A DNA stretch of 64,000 nucleotides from Cryoendolithus antarcticus (lineage: Eukaryota; Ascomycota; Dothideomycetes; Cladosporiales; Cladosporiaceae). A program made the position numbers and the translations under genes. The DNA is taken from assembly GCA_002077065.1 (NCBI GenBank), contig NAJO01000034.1, forward strand, positions 372,001-436,000, given 5' to 3'. Shown in pieces: positions 1 to 10,822 of the stretch. A model generated the notes under the pieces. The model was given only the letters and a program-made list of their open reading frames with translations. It was not told the DNA's origin and made no database searches. Within the stretch, counting starts at the first letter, position 1. Each line of letters opens with the position of its first letter.

Positions 1-347
1 TCCTTCGACTTCCTCCCAAGCGCAAACGTCTCCCTGGTCGGCGTAAGACGGTCTCTGAGATCCTTTAATGCGTCAGTGGACCTCCGGCGCAGTCGCGGTC
101 GATCATCTGCCAGATTCTCCTTCGACGGTATGACCAGGTCTCGGAGCCGCTGAAGAGCAGCGCTGGAGCGACGTCGTGGGCGAGGGGTCGACGGCTCTTC
201 CTGCTTGGGCTTGATGAGGTCTTTGACGAAATGGTAGGCGATGCTTGAGCGGCGACGGATTGGGCCAGGGCGAGGCTCGTCGTCGGGGGTGGATTGGAGC
301 TTTTGGGTAGGTTTGGCGAACTGGATGCGGGATTTAGGGTCGGACAT
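1..347 (-). CDS. Hypothetical basic protein, 3' end outside window
   Basis: An open frame starts at ATG 347-345 and runs without a stop off the left edge, giving about 115 residues. The product begins MSDPKSRIQF and is rich in Arg, Ser, Pro and Lys, with repeated short R/S clusters such as RPRRRSS and RLRRRST. No catalytic motif, membrane segment or signal peptide is visible. The codon use looks genuine and the ATG is well placed, but I do not recognise the family. The low-complexity basic composition would suit a disordered or nucleic-acid-binding N-terminus; that is only inference. Confidence 0.55.
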   Translation of the reverse strand, partial: MSDPKSRIQFAKPTQKLQSTPDDEPRPGPIRRRSSIAYHFVKDLIKPKQEEPSTPRPRRRSSAALQRLRDLVIPSKENLADDRPRLRRRSTDALKDLRDRLTPTRETFALGRKSK

Positions 348-575
348 TGCTGCGATGATGGTCGCACTGACTGATGTGTTGATTTGACTCGACAGCGGTG
401 TCCATCTTCCCTATGTTCCGTCAGAAGGATATCGTGATTTCGAACAAAGAATTGTGCGATTCGCCGGATACGGTTGTGGCCATTGTACGCTGCCAGAGCT
501 GAACCAGGATGTCAGCATCTTGAATTGAACAAAGGGAGCATTCTCGGACTACGACGGGAATGCGACAGCTGGATA

Positions 576-1474
576 TCATTGAGGAATGGGCTGCAAAGTG
601 GCAGGTGTAAGTGATGAGACTGTCATTGTAAGATGAATGCCTAGCTCAGTCACCGACAAAGTCGTGCTTCGACCTTGTCGCACTCCCGACGAAAGTACAA
701 AGCAGACCGACCGCTGCCTTCTGCATTGTTCGTAACACCTGCTCGCATCAGCGTAGGGCATACTGACATCCTCCCTGTCAACCGCCCTGTAAGCAATGTC
801 CGCCACGAACCTGGCAGGATACTCCTTCTCTCGCAAGTCGATGCTCCTCCCGTACGCCGTGAAGTGATCCACTAGCATCTTTCTGAGTGGCGACGCCGAC
901 GCTGACGTCTGACCGTAGACGGCAGCTACGAAGTCTGAGTCCTTGATAGCAGCCTTCATCTCAGTGACACCCGCCAGCCGGCTTACGATGTGATTGCGCA
1001 GTTTCTTGTCGTCTGTGCGGTCTGCGAAAGCGTACCAATTAAGCAGCTCGTACCTGCGTAGGCGCTTGTCCTCGTCACTGGCAAACGACGTGGTCTTGAG
1101 GATGAGCACATCGTCGTGGATCCATTTGAGGTAGGTCGCAAACATCTCCGGATCTTCTTCTGGCAGCTTCACCAGACTGGTCTGACCCTCCGCCCAACGC
1201 CCGGAGCAGCTGGTGGCGAAGAACCTTGACTTTTGGCTTATGACTTCTTTGCCTACGCCGAAGGTGTGGGTGTTCGGCTCAATGCCAACGCGGACATTGA
1301 TAGCCTCTGGGTAGTTAGATCTGGTAGTGTCAGTGATCAACACCTAGGGAGCGAGGTTCTGCGACTGACAGTAGGCGTCTGCGCTTTGCTGGCAGCTCGT
1401 CACCGTTTGGACGGGTTGAGGTGTTTTGAGTCTGGATCTCGCCCCCCTGATGGGGAGTGTCTTGTCAATGGCAT
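576..1474 (-). CDS. BTB/POZ-domain protein A (tandem array)
   Basis: Two exons are proposed: 1474-1404 (starting MPLTRHSP) and 1320-576, with an 83-nt intron (GTGACG...CTACCAG) that joins KR to SNYPEAINVRVG in frame. The product is about 271 residues. The BTB core covers roughly residues 25-150, with the typical KSRFFATSC segment after the first strand and a FATYLKWIHDD segment. BTB domains mediate homodimerisation or recruitment to Cul3 ubiquitin ligases; no second domain is recognisable. The gene is the first of three same-strand paralogues, all with a phase-2 intron just before the BTB fold. The last 60 or so residues have no match in the paralogues, so a missed 3' intron is possible. Confidence 0.65.
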
Positions 1475-1863
1475 CGTGATTGTTGTCGAATATGATTGAG
1501 TGCAAAGTAGAAGTGAGCAGGAACTCTCGTTGCGACACAGGAGAAGATGATACCAAATCAGAAATGATGAATAGCACTCATTAGTATGTGTCAAGCGAGG
1601 TAGTCCTCACTTCCTACCATCACTTACAATGTGGACTCAATCAATGTTCTCACTGGAGTGAAAGCGGTGCAGTGAAATCCGACCGTCCACAGTGTCATCC
1701 ATCAACCCGTGAGAGCATACGATGTGGGCCCCCCAAGTGCCAGATGGCTCTTTCGCCTGGCCTCCTCCTGATCGACAGGGACCTAGGAGTTTAGAGCTGC
1801 AAGAGACGGAAGATTAGACTAGCTCGGTCCGAATTAGTGTTATCCCAGCGCTCCTCTTGTGCG
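1475..1863. other. Intergenic, BTB A / BTB B
   Basis: This 389-nt stretch holds the presumed promoter of BTB A and the 3' end of BTB B. I see no coding signal or recognisable element in it. Confidence 0.4.
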
Positions 1864-2665
1864 CTAGATACTAGAGACGACTTCTTGATACTCCAATCGC
1901 CTCTCTAGCATATCTTCTGCCCTTCGTGTGTCCGTGCGCTTAAGTGACTCCAAAGCCAACTGCTGGAAGAAAGTAGGATGGAAGCACTTAGCTTCCCTTT
2001 CGAGCCATCGAGGACATATCCTCGCGATATAGGCGTGGATCATCAGCAGCCGCAATTTACAGCTAGGTGGAGAGTGTTCGAACATCAACTCCACACAAGC
2101 AGCATTAGGTAAATGTCCATCCATCCACGCATCAACCAATTTGTCAGTGATCCTGTTGCGCGCTTGGACATCGTCGAGTGTATCAGCCAGAACGTAGAGC
2201 GACGCGGCGTCCCCGTACATAGGCTGGGATGTGTCAATGTTGATCTCATTAGAGTACACCCAATCGAGATAGGCCGCAAAAGTCTTCGGATATTCATGTG
2301 GGAGCCTGATGGGCTTCTTCGAATCCGTGGCCCAACGTCGTGAGGTAGCAGCGGCGAAGAACTTAGACTTGGCGCAGATGGCGTCGGTGTGGACTCAGAA
2401 CGTCTTTGATGCCGACTGATGACCCACTCTTACCTCGAGGATCTTGCCATAATCGCACCTGTACATGAGTCAAACTGAAAGGCTCACACTCCAGCATGGT
2501 TTTGATGACGTACTCATTGCGTTTTCGCTTCAGACATTTGGGAGTGTCCCTTACGGAGATGGACGATGGAGGGCTGTAGGCAGGCGTTGAAGGGTCGTAG
2601 TCAGGTGTTGGAGGGTCGTGGGCTGGCGAAGAACCACTGGGGATAGGCCATTGATGGTGAGTCAT
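1864..2665 (-). pseudogene. BTB/POZ paralogue B with in-frame TGA
   Basis: Exon 1 runs 2665-2514 (starting MTHHQWPIPSG, Pro/Ser-rich) and exon 2 runs 2458-1864. They are joined by a 55-nt intron (GTACGT...TTGACTCATGTACAG) at the same phase-2 site as in the other two paralogues. The joined length is 249 codons, an exact multiple of three, and it aligns without gaps to paralogue C through YGKILEVRVG and KSKFFAAATS. Codon 72 (2397-2395) is TGA where paralogue C has Lys and paralogue A has Gly. No plausible intron removes it without deleting the BTB core. The rest of the frame is intact, so this is a recent pseudogene, a sequencing error, or a gene that starts downstream. Translation from a later ATG (2259 region gives no ATG) looks unlikely. 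Confidence 0.65.
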
Positions 2666-2960
2666 TGCGTTGCAGGAGGTGATCAAGCGAACCGAGGGCA
2701 ATCCGCCTAGTGAAGTGATATGAGCCAACAGAATCAGGCTCGAAGCAGTCAGATGGCTTTCTCTCAAGGGCCAGTACGCTCGTGCAGATGAAAGGAGAGA
2801 TAAGTAGCAGCGAGGATATCTCGATTTACCTATGTATAGAGAGTGCAGTCTGGGTACAGTGCAGATCCTTACGCGTCGTGATTGGCAAACTTAAGTGCGA
2901 GATCCCGTTCATGCTGACCTTCGGCGAATCTCTACAGGTGCGCCATCATCAGATTATCTT

Positions 2961-3785
2961 TCACCCCGTATCAGCTTTCTGCAATCTCGAAGGCGTGATG
3001 TTAATCTGCGGCTGTGACTGATCTCGTCTGATCCTAGTCATGCTTGCTTCACTTTCTTCCTGAAAGCTGCATTTCAGTTGCTGAAGCCCATGCGTCTCGG
3101 CCTTCGTCCTTTCGCATAGTGCCCTGACCGTAAGACTAGCGAGAAAGTCTGAGGGAAGTTTATTGTCGCACTTTATCAACCAGGTCGGGTCGACAAACCT
3201 CGAGAACATTTCCACAAGCAACGTCCGGAGTTTCGAAGAAGTCAGCGTCCCATTGTAGATAGCCTGAATATCGCGCAATCTCGGCAGGTTGCGTTGCCAC
3301 AGACCGAAGAGGATGTCCATCACGGCATTGCGAGCCGAAATGTCGTCCAACCGATCGGCCAGAAGGTACAGCCCGATATGCGCTGGATAGACCTCCCTAC
3401 CAGTACCCGGCACCTCGGGGAGCACGATCTTGTCAGAGTAGACCCAGTGAAGGTACGTTGCGAAGATCTCTCCATCTACGTCTGGTAGTTTGACAATCTT
3501 CTGCTGGCCTTCGATCCAATTCTCGGTAGCAGCAGCGGCGAAGAATCGGCTCTTCTTGTAGATGACGTCTCGGTGTACTTTGAAGAGTCTTGGTGCTGAT
3601 GGCTTACCCACCTTGACTTCAAGCAAGTCGCCATAGTCCACCCTGCATGGAGTTCAATTGATTGTCACAAGTACCAGCATACATCTCGTAGCAACTTACT
3701 CAATCCATTTGCGCTTCAGCGGATTCACGTCCACTTTCTCCTGCGACAGACAGCGAGACGCATTGAGCTCGTTGCTGATGTCCAT
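2961..3785 (-). CDS. BTB/POZ-domain protein C (tandem array)
   Basis: Exon 1 is 3785-3700 (MDISNELNASR...) and exon 2 is 3642-2961. The 57-nt intron (GTAAGT...CATGCAG) joins GA to G and gives ...KRKWIEVDYGDLLEVKVG. The product is about 255 residues. The BTB fold covers roughly residues 30-140: FKVHRDVIYKKSRFF, then VDGEIFATYLHWVYSD, then the helical LADRLDDISARNAVMD segment. It is the best preserved of the three minus-strand paralogues and serves as the reference for the broken copy. The role is probably as a protein-protein interaction adaptor; the partner is unknown. The final 30 residues are low complexity. Confidence 0.75.
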
Positions 3786-4484
3786 AGCGTCGTGGGTGTA
3801 GGTAGGTGTTGTCGAGTGAGGTTTGAGGGTACAGTGTTGCTTATGTGTGTGCTTACAAGCCAGGATTAGAGGAACAGTCTCTTAGGGAAGGCGCGATGAA
3901 CGCGTGTACAAGGCAAGCACAGGTGTGAGTAGAGGGGAGTAGAGTTATACCACCAAGTGTAGACGTGAGTAGTGATCCAGAAGTATCGTACCTATACACT
4001 CGAGTCAGACTGGCAAGCTGTCTCTCACTCATAAGAGACAACTACACCGGGTCTGATGAGCAGAGACGACGTGGATTCATCTTGAGGCGAGCTGGACTAC
4101 GTTTTGCGGTTGAAGGCCTCTCTCAATTCCTCGACGCGGGTTCCGTTAGCAACGCGTGATGGATGGCGCCAGCATGCACCAACGCCGCCATTGAGGCGGT
4201 CAGACTCTCCACGAGAGGCTCACGCTACGATTGCAGCAGATTGATACCACGCGAGGTGTGCAAGGGTGGATGAAGGAACATCAAGATCATCTTGGTCATT
4301 TACATGTATGTTGAGTGCGAGCTCGGAAAGCGAGAGCGGTGACATCCCGATGCAGACGTCATGACAAGATAACTAAGGTAGAAGTGCCGCATGCGCAACA
4401 CTGTACCATCACTGCCTGTTCCCCGACATTCCTACCTTCTCCTCAAGTCCTGGAGTCTCTGCGACGGCGTAGTAGGCGGATTTG
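3786..4484. other. Divergent intergenic region, BTB C / ABC1 kinase
   Basis: This region of about 700 nt separates two genes that diverge, so it should hold both promoters. No TATA box, repeat or conserved ORF stands out. Confidence 0.4.
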
Positions 4485-6605
4485 ATGTTTCGCCTCCTGC
4501 CTGCGCCGTCATGTCGACGATTCGCAAGCAAGACCCTCGCCAGTCCATCTGCTTCCGCTCGAGACCTCACGCGACATCATACCCAAAGGGCAACGTTGAG
4601 CACACGACTGAGTTCATCATGTAGACAACGTCTCCCGCCATCGCGTGCGCCTCTATCACTCACTCTCCGCCGCCTGCAATCCCAATTCCAACCTCTCCGC
4701 CCCCCAACACCCGCCGAACTGGGCAAGCCCGGCACGGCCAAAACTTACCGCCGCTCGCGCAAATGGCTCCGCAGACTCGTCCGCACAGCCCTGGTAGTAG
4801 GCGCAGTGTTGGCAGCAGACCAATACCTCTACGACGCCTGCCTCTCACGTACCTTCCGCACCTTCGCCAACGGCCTCTTCGTAGCGGTAGATTACAAGAT
4901 AAACTTCCGCCCGGACCCCTGGATAGGCGACAGTGTAGAGGATCTCCATCGGCGAAGCGCGACTCGATTGTTCGAGTTACTGCGTAACAATGGCGGACTG
5001 TACCTCAAGATCGGGCAGGCGATTGCCATGCAGTCTGCTATTTTGCCGCCGGAGTTCCAGAAGATGTTCGCGAGGATGTTTGACGATGCTACGCAGAACA
5101 GCTGGAAGGAGGTCGAGCAGGTGATCAAGGAGGATTTCGGCAAGACGCCCGAGGAGGTGTTCGGCATTAGCTTTGATGGCGATCCGACGAAGGGTGTCAT
5201 GGAGCGGACGGCACGAGCAAGTGCAAGTGTTGCGCAGGTTCATTGGGCGCGGCTGGCGGATGGGAGGGAGGTCGCGATCAAGATACAAAAGCGGGAGATT
5301 GCACGGCAGGTTGAGTGGGATCTATGGGCGTTCAAGGTGGTGACGAAGATCTACACATGGTACTTCGATCTGCCGCTGTACAGCCTGGTGCCGTATATCT
5401 CGGATCGGCTGATGCTGGAGACTGACTTCCAGAACGAGGCGAGGAACGGCGAGAAGATGCGAAACCTCATACAAAACGAGCCTAGACTGAAGAACAGAGT
5501 ATACATCCCCGAGACCTACCCCAGCATGAGCAGTAAGCGTGTGATGACTGCTGAGTGGATCGAGGGCATCCGACTTTGGGACAAAGAGGGCATCAACAAT
5601 ACATGGCAAGGTGGCTACGGCAAAGGCTCTCCAGGTGCTGGAGGCGTACACCTGGACGCCCCACCCGCACACGTCGTGGCGAACATCTCGAAGAAGCAGC
5701 CCGACGACGAGAAGCTCAAGCCCGAACGCGATGCCTGGCGCGGCCCCGCCAAGAAAGGCGGACTCGGCCTCCCCCTCAAACCCGTAATGCAGACAATGGT
5801 CGACCTCTTCTCCGCGCAGATGTTCCTCTGGGGCCTGGTGCACTGCGATCCGCATCCAGGAAACATTTTCATTCGGCGTCTACCATCTGGTAAACCGGAG
5901 CTAGTTCTTATCGACCACGGTCTGTACATCAGCATGGACCCCAAATTCCGTCTCGAGTACGCGCTCTTCTGGCGCAGTCTCATGACCTTCGATAACAAAA
6001 CCATCGCGAAAGTGACACAGGAATGGGGTATCAATGCACCGGATATTTTCGCAAGCGCAACGCTGATGCGACCGTATGAGGGCGGCGACGGGAAGACGTT
6101 GGCTGAGATACGGGCTATGAGTAAGAAGGAGCAGAAGGTACGGCAGTTTGAGATGCAGCAGAAGATGCGGGCTGGTGTGCGAGATATCCTGTCAAACCAG
6201 GACAAGTTTCCGCAAGAACTTATCTTCATTGGAAGGAATCTGAGGATCGTGCAGGGGAACAATCAATTCTTGGGCAGTCCTGTGAATCGCGTCAAGATTA
6301 CAGGGACGTGGGCCAGTCGGGCGCTTGCGGAAAATCGGGAGGCTAGTCTTAGTCAGAGGTGGAAGGAGTACGGCAAGCATCTGCTGTTCAGGACAGTGTT
6401 GATCAGCACCGACTTTGTGTTCTATTGGGCAAAGATCAGGCAGTGGTTGGGTGTGGGGAAGGGCATGGATGATGATATCGAGGAGAGCATGCGGAAGATG
6501 GCTGAAGGGTGAGTCTTACTCGTGTGTGATCTGAATCGGGATGCGGTGTACTGACTTGTTCCCAGGATGGGTGTTGAGCTACAGCATGGCGTTTTTGAAG
6601 GGTGA
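4485..6605 (+). CDS. Mitochondrial ABC1/UbiB-family atypical kinase (ADCK1/Mcp2-like)
   Basis: The product is about 687 residues. Exon 1 is 4485-6508 and a small exon 6566-6605 follows a 57-nt intron (GTGAGT...CCCAG), replacing the terminal Gly-stop with GMGVELQHGVFEG. The Arg/Ser-rich N-terminus is a likely mitochondrial presequence, followed by a hydrophobic segment (TALVVGAVLAAD). ABC1 hallmarks are visible: the KxGQ motif in GGLYLKIGQ, the ATP-binding region AxIAQVHxA-like (ASASVAQVHWARL), VAIKIQ, HCDPHPGNIFI and LIDHGLY. Family members regulate coenzyme Q and lipid homeostasis in mitochondria. An extra segment of about 60 residues (around 5590-5770) rich in Gly, Pro and charged residues interrupts the kinase fold. 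Assignment to ADCK1/Mcp2 rather than another ABC1 clade is from memory of motif style. Confidence 0.88.
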
Positions 6606-7091
6606 CGTCCGCTCGATTTGAATAGAGGTAGAGAAAACTTGTACATATAGACCTCAAGATACCCTATCTATAGACTCCTCCGAAGCAGAAACGTCGATCA
6701 GTCGCATGTGAGGAAGGAGCGGCCGCGTGAACTTTGTCTTGACTTCACTTCTCCCTAGCATCCTTTCGTGACATACTCACTTCAATCGTTCAGACGGCCG
6801 ATCACTGCGTCTTGTAGACCAATCTTCTCGATCGATGTCGTGTTTGGACTCTCGAGTTGGTCGGTCGATGCACGAGAGCTGTCTGATGCAGTGTCCGGCA
6901 GCTGGCTGTGAACAAGCAAGCTTCAGATTGTAGTGGCTGGTGATATCTACATCCGTTACCCATTCTCGGTCACCAAGTTTTGACGGGTCTACGGTGAAGA
7001 GCTGCATTGAACAATCTGTTTCGTTCGGCGATCAATATAAGTTGTATATGGATAGCAATCCCGCGATCTCTTCCATCCAGTAATGGCAGGC
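6606..7091. other. Intergenic, ABC1 kinase / tRNA-Pro
   Basis: This 486-nt stretch holds the kinase 3' UTR and the tRNA upstream region. It is moderately AT-rich just before the tRNA (around 7030-7060). No gene is seen. Confidence 0.4.
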
Positions 7092-7181
7092 GGTTCTTTG
7101 GTCTAGTGGTATGATACTCGCTTAGGGTTCAACCTTAAGCCAAATTGCGAGTGGCCCCGGGTTCGACTCCCGGAAGAACCC
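7092..7181 (+). tRNA. tRNA-Pro(AGG) with 18-nt intron
   Basis: The acceptor arm GGTTCTT (7092-7098) pairs with AAGAACC (7174-7180). The D-arm segment GTCTAGTGGTATGAT matches fungal tRNA-Pro. The anticodon stem CTCGC/GCGAG encloses TTAGGG plus an extra 18 nt before the last loop base, so the anticodon is AGG with a canonical intron after position 37. The T-arm is CCGGG-TTCGACT-CCCGG and serves as the internal B box. The acceptor CCA is not encoded, as is normal for eukaryotes. Confidence 0.93.
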
Positions 7182-7196
7182 GTCAATTAATACATC

Positions 7197-7200
7197 TTTT
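7197..7200 (+). terminator. RNA polymerase III terminator
   Basis: A run of four T residues lies 16 nt after the tRNA 3' end, the usual Pol III stop signal. Confidence 0.6.
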
Positions 7201-7638
7201 GCGCTTTGTTACCCTTCTGAAAATGGAAAGATGATTTAGATGTTTGAGTGCACGCCCGGGGCGCAGGGGGCATGAATTTTGCTAGCATGCTTCAAAAATG
7301 TCACTGCGCTTCCAACTTCGGAGAACGAGGAGAGAAACAGAGCTTAGTTTGCTCGATTGCAAGAAGTGTATACAAATCATGTGCTCGAAGTACAGCAAAT
7401 CAAAACCTTGAAGACATCGCACTCATATGAGTTGCAAGGTCTGCCGGTCGTGTCTGTAAAGCTGCTCGCAAGTTGGCGACCACGTATGTACGCCTTTCCG
7501 TGCCCCAACGCCACGCAACCAGTATTCAAGGTAAGTCAAAGTCAATCGTGTCTGGAGGTCTACCACTAGACAGTCATGCTCAAAGCAGGGCGGTCTGCGA
7601 AGGGCAAGAAGTCGCCCATCAAGCTCACAGATGCTGCT
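7201..7638. other. Intergenic, tRNA / rho3 3' side
   Basis: This 438-nt stretch has no recognisable gene. The rho3 3' UTR must lie in its right part. Confidence 0.4.
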
Positions 7639-8427
7639 CTACATCACCGAGCAGCATCCAGCGTCTTTGTCGCCCTTGACGTTCTTCACCGTCAGTGCCA
7701 CTCTTGCGGCTTCCGTGAACGCCTCGTTCACGCCTCGGTTCTTCATCGCTGAGCATTCTGCAGCAATTCGTTAGCACACCTTTCTCTCACCACGCCACCC
7801 CAGCACAGCAAGCATGACATACCCAAATACCTCAAAGCCTTCACCCTCTCCGCCACCGCCAACCCTGCCTTATAATCAATACACGGCTTCTTCACCTCCG
7901 CACCGTCCTCCCGATCATCTTTTTCCTGTTCCCGCAGATCGCATTTCAACGCCACAAGCACCAGCTTCACGCCCGGACAGTTCTCTGCGATCTCGCCGAC
8001 CCATTTCGATTCGACGTTCTCCAGCGAGTCGGGCGAATCCACGCTGAAGCACAGCATTATGGCGTGGGTGTCGTCATAGGAAAGGGAGCGCAGGCGGTCG
8101 AATTCTTCTTGACCTGCTGTGTCCCAGAGGGATAGTTCCACGTGGGTGCTGTCGATGAAGATGTCGTGGACGTAGTTTTCGAAGACTGTGGGTTCGCTGT
8201 ACTGATGTCAGTATGGGCATTGATTACGCCTGGATTCGTGGGTGCGAGCATACTAGACTGTCGGGAAATAGCCCCGTGTGAAGACATTGAGTAATGATGT
8301 TTTACCGCATGCACCGTCGCCTCTGTGCACTCATGTTTAGCTTCCCTCTCATTGCTGCATGTCATGTCTGCCCTTACAATAGCACCAACTTCCTCTGCAC
8401 CGTCTTACTGTCTCCGCACAACGGCAT
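7639..8427 (-). CDS. rho3: Rho3-type small GTPase
   Basis: Four exons (8427-8378, 8322-8254, 8196-7823, 7757-7639) give a 203-residue protein. The introns are 55, 57 and 65 nt with good GT-AG sites. Visible motifs are G1 GDGACGKT at residues 18-25, the effector loop YEPTVFENY, G3 WDTAGQEEF, and the run SLENVESKW typical of fungal Rho3. The C-terminus CCSVM ends in a CaaX box for prenylation. Rho3 acts at the plasma membrane in polarised growth, actin organisation and exocyst-dependent secretion. The guanine-specificity motif is LKCDLRE in place of the common TKxD, as is normal for this subfamily. Confidence 0.93.
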
Positions 8428-9243
8428 CTTGGCTGTGATGTGTGCTCCTCCCGAATGCGCCGGTCCTGTTCTACGCTCTTCCAGTGATCGCTCGACGCGC
8501 CAGCCTCGTCTTGTCGTAGATAGTCGTATGGATGTTTGCAACTAGTCTGGTGATCCAGTTCGTCTATGCAATGAAGTTGGCAGGTGAGTTTGTCGAGATG
8601 GTAGTCGGTTGCAGGTGGACAATGGTGATCGCAAACCGACAGGTGACGAAGGTTCTCCGCCTACTTGTCCTAAAGTGGACCACTGCGGATCATGCACGGC
8701 GCACGCTGCACAGAGTTCGTGGGGATGGCGGCTGGACTTCTTTGCGGAGCCTGGTCGGGCCGCGTTGCTTCGATCTGAACGTTCACTTCAGCCGGTTTTG
8801 GGGGCGGGTGGAAGTCTTCCTCGCTCCTTCCTGATCAGGCGCTGGACTGCGTGGTTCACGAGATGACTTGTTATGGTGACTAGAGAAGCGATGAGGCGGA
8901 GGAGATGGTGAAGTGGAGGTATTTGGGTTCAGGATGCACTGGAGAGGAGATTGAGAACTGGACAAAGATCATTGGGCGCTCAGATCGCTCGGTGGGCTAA
9001 AGTTAGTACCGAGGGAGGAACGTGCACGGCCCGACGAACTGGTGTTCGCCTCGTGCAGGACGGTGCTGCACCCCAATGATGCAAGATATATGATGGCTAC
9101 ATCAAAAGGGGTGATCATTATACATTGTCGTTGCTACGCATGCGATGGCAGTGCGGCCTCCGTGCGGTGCGTGGAGCGCGTGATACGTGGGTTCATGTAT
9201 CCTATGCGTTGCTCGACCTCAATCGGTATGAGGACATCATGTC
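8428..9243. other. Intergenic, rho3 5' / cwc25 3'
   Basis: This 816-nt stretch holds the rho3 promoter on the left and the cwc25 3' UTR on the right. Short open frames on the plus strand have no family resemblance. Confidence 0.4.
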
Positions 9244-10503
9244 CTAGTCTTCCAAACCTGCTCCCTTCCCCTTGAACCTCCTCCCAGCATCAACACCCTC
9301 TGCCTCTCTCCGCACACCATCGATGAAGCGAGCCTTTTCAGACCGCTTGCGATCGTCCTCGTTCCGCTGCATTGCTTCTCTCGCCTCCAGATCTGCAAGA
9401 CGATCCTTGCGTTCAGTTTCCAGGTCCGCTGCGTTGGATGACATGGCAGCCAGTCGTTTGTCACGCTCCGCGGCCTCAGCGGTGTCGTCTTTCTTGGCCT
9501 CGTCAGGCGGCGAGTGGTAGCTTTCTCGCTTCGAGCGACTTCGATCGTATGAAGGCGATCGTCGCGGTCTACGTGTGCTGTGCGAGGTGCGCGATTCGCG
9601 ATATGGTGAATTTGATCTCGAGTCTGAGGAGCCCGATCGTTTCGGGCTGGGGTACGAGCTTCTTCGGTCTCGTCGGTTGTCCTCGTCGCGGCGCCTCCGT
9701 GGCGATCGTGATTGCGACGGAGTGTAGTCTCGTTGCTTGCGCGCGGTTCGGCGTCTGTCATCGCGATCCTCCCCATCCCGGCGTCTGTATGGCGAGCGAG
9801 ACCTCGATCGCGATCTGGATGCCGAACGATGGCGATGCCGATGTGAGCGATGTCTATCACTTCTGTGCTCGTCCTTCTCATCACTGTGCTTCCTGCGCTT
9901 CCGTCTGTGCCCATCATCATCTTCCCGATCTCGCCGCGACCTATGCTTGTGCGCCCGCTCCTTCCTCTCCGCAGTAGGCGCCTCTTCCTTCCCAGCAGCC
10001 TGCATTAATAACCGTCTCCTCGCCGGATCATTCATCATGGCCTCATAAGCAGCCTGCTCCTGCTTCTTAATAGCCAACATGGGGTCACCAGCCACCTTAC
10101 TCGCGATATCCCTCGCCGAGTTAGCATTGGCATTCAACGCCATGAACCCCTCCTGCCCCGCATCTTTCTTCACCGCAGCCGTCTCAGCAATCTTCACCAG
10201 CCCATCCAGCCTCCTCTTCCCCAGCAGATAGCCCTCCATCTCCTCCGTCACACCTCCAGCCCCGGGTCCTCCAGCGCCAGGACCATTGTACATCCAGTCC
10301 ACGCGGTCAACGCGCTTCTTGCCGCCTGCATTCTCTTGCAGACGTTCGAGCTCGAGGACTGCGCGTTCTTCCGCGCGCTCTTTGAGAACTTGCTCGGTTT
10401 TCTTGCGCTCATCCAGTGCTTTCGTTTCTTCTGCCCAGACGCGCTTTTGATTTGACATGAGCAACGGGTGCCATGACTTCTTGAGGTTGAGGTCGCCACC
10501 CAT
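9244..10503 (-). CDS. cwc25: Pre-mRNA-splicing factor Cwc25
   Basis: An uninterrupted 419-residue frame starts at [13 protein letters not shown], the conserved N-terminus of Cwc25 (CBF1-interacting co-repressor N domain), followed by [18 protein letters not shown]. The N-terminal half is helical and charged. The C-terminal half is a long RS/RE-rich low-complexity region (roughly residues 195-345) full of Ser-Arg and Arg-Asp pairs. Cwc25 joins the Prp2-activated spliceosome and promotes the first transesterification. Five in-frame residues upstream were dropped because the family start is MGGDLN. It is divergent from csn2, with 319 nt between the two start codons. Confidence 0.93.
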   Translation of the reverse strand: MGGDLNLKKSWHPLLMSNQKRVWAEETKALDERKKTEQVLKERAEERAVLELERLQENAGGKKRVDRVDWMYNGPGAGGPGAGGVTEEMEGYLLGKRRLDGLVKIAETAAVKKDAGQEGFMALNANANSARDIASKVAGDPMLAIKKQEQAAYEAMMNDPARRRLLMQAAGKEEAPTAERKERAHKHRSRRDREDDDGHRRKRRKHSDEKDEHRSDRHRSHRHRHRSASRSRSRSRSPYRRRDGEDRDDRRRTARKQRDYTPSQSRSPRRRRDEDNRRDRRSSYPSPKRSGSSDSRSNSPYRESRTSHSTRRPRRSPSYDRSRSKRESYHSPPDEAKKDDTAEAAERDKRLAAMSSNAADLETERKDRLADLEAREAMQRNEDDRKRSEKARFIDGVRREAEGVDAGRRFKGKGAGLED

Positions 10504-10822
10504 GATTGCGGTGTTGATGGGGGGATGCTGCTTGTAGTTGCGGTGGAAGAAGAGCAGCAACAGAAGTCGCCGTCACTGGGAGGACTTGCGGCAGCGTTTT
10601 GCGGCAACGTTCCGCCTCCACTGTACCAAAAGCTTAACTCCGATTAACCCCACGTGGTAAACGTCGAGCTAGAAGGTGCTGAAGTCAAACATCGAAGCGA
10701 CAGGTACACATTGATCGCGTACTGTTGTCGAGCTGACCAGTCTCAACCGCAAGTGTGGGCCTGGGGCGTGCGAGTGTTCTATACGGCAGCGCACATAATC
10801 TTGACCACTCAATACCACCATC
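10504..10822. promoter_or_regulatory. Bidirectional promoter, cwc25 / csn2
   Basis: Only 319 nt separate the divergent ATGs of cwc25 and csn2, so both promoters and both 5' UTRs share this space. No TATA box is evident. Confidence 0.55.

Noticed and set aside
5322..6262. Minus-strand open frames of 177 and 215 codons
   Set aside because: They lie entirely inside the ABC1-kinase gene in antisense, and the kinase motifs are unambiguous.
9372..9977. Plus-strand open frame of 201 codons
   Set aside because: It is the antisense shadow of the RS-rich part of cwc25, where low-complexity codons keep other frames open.
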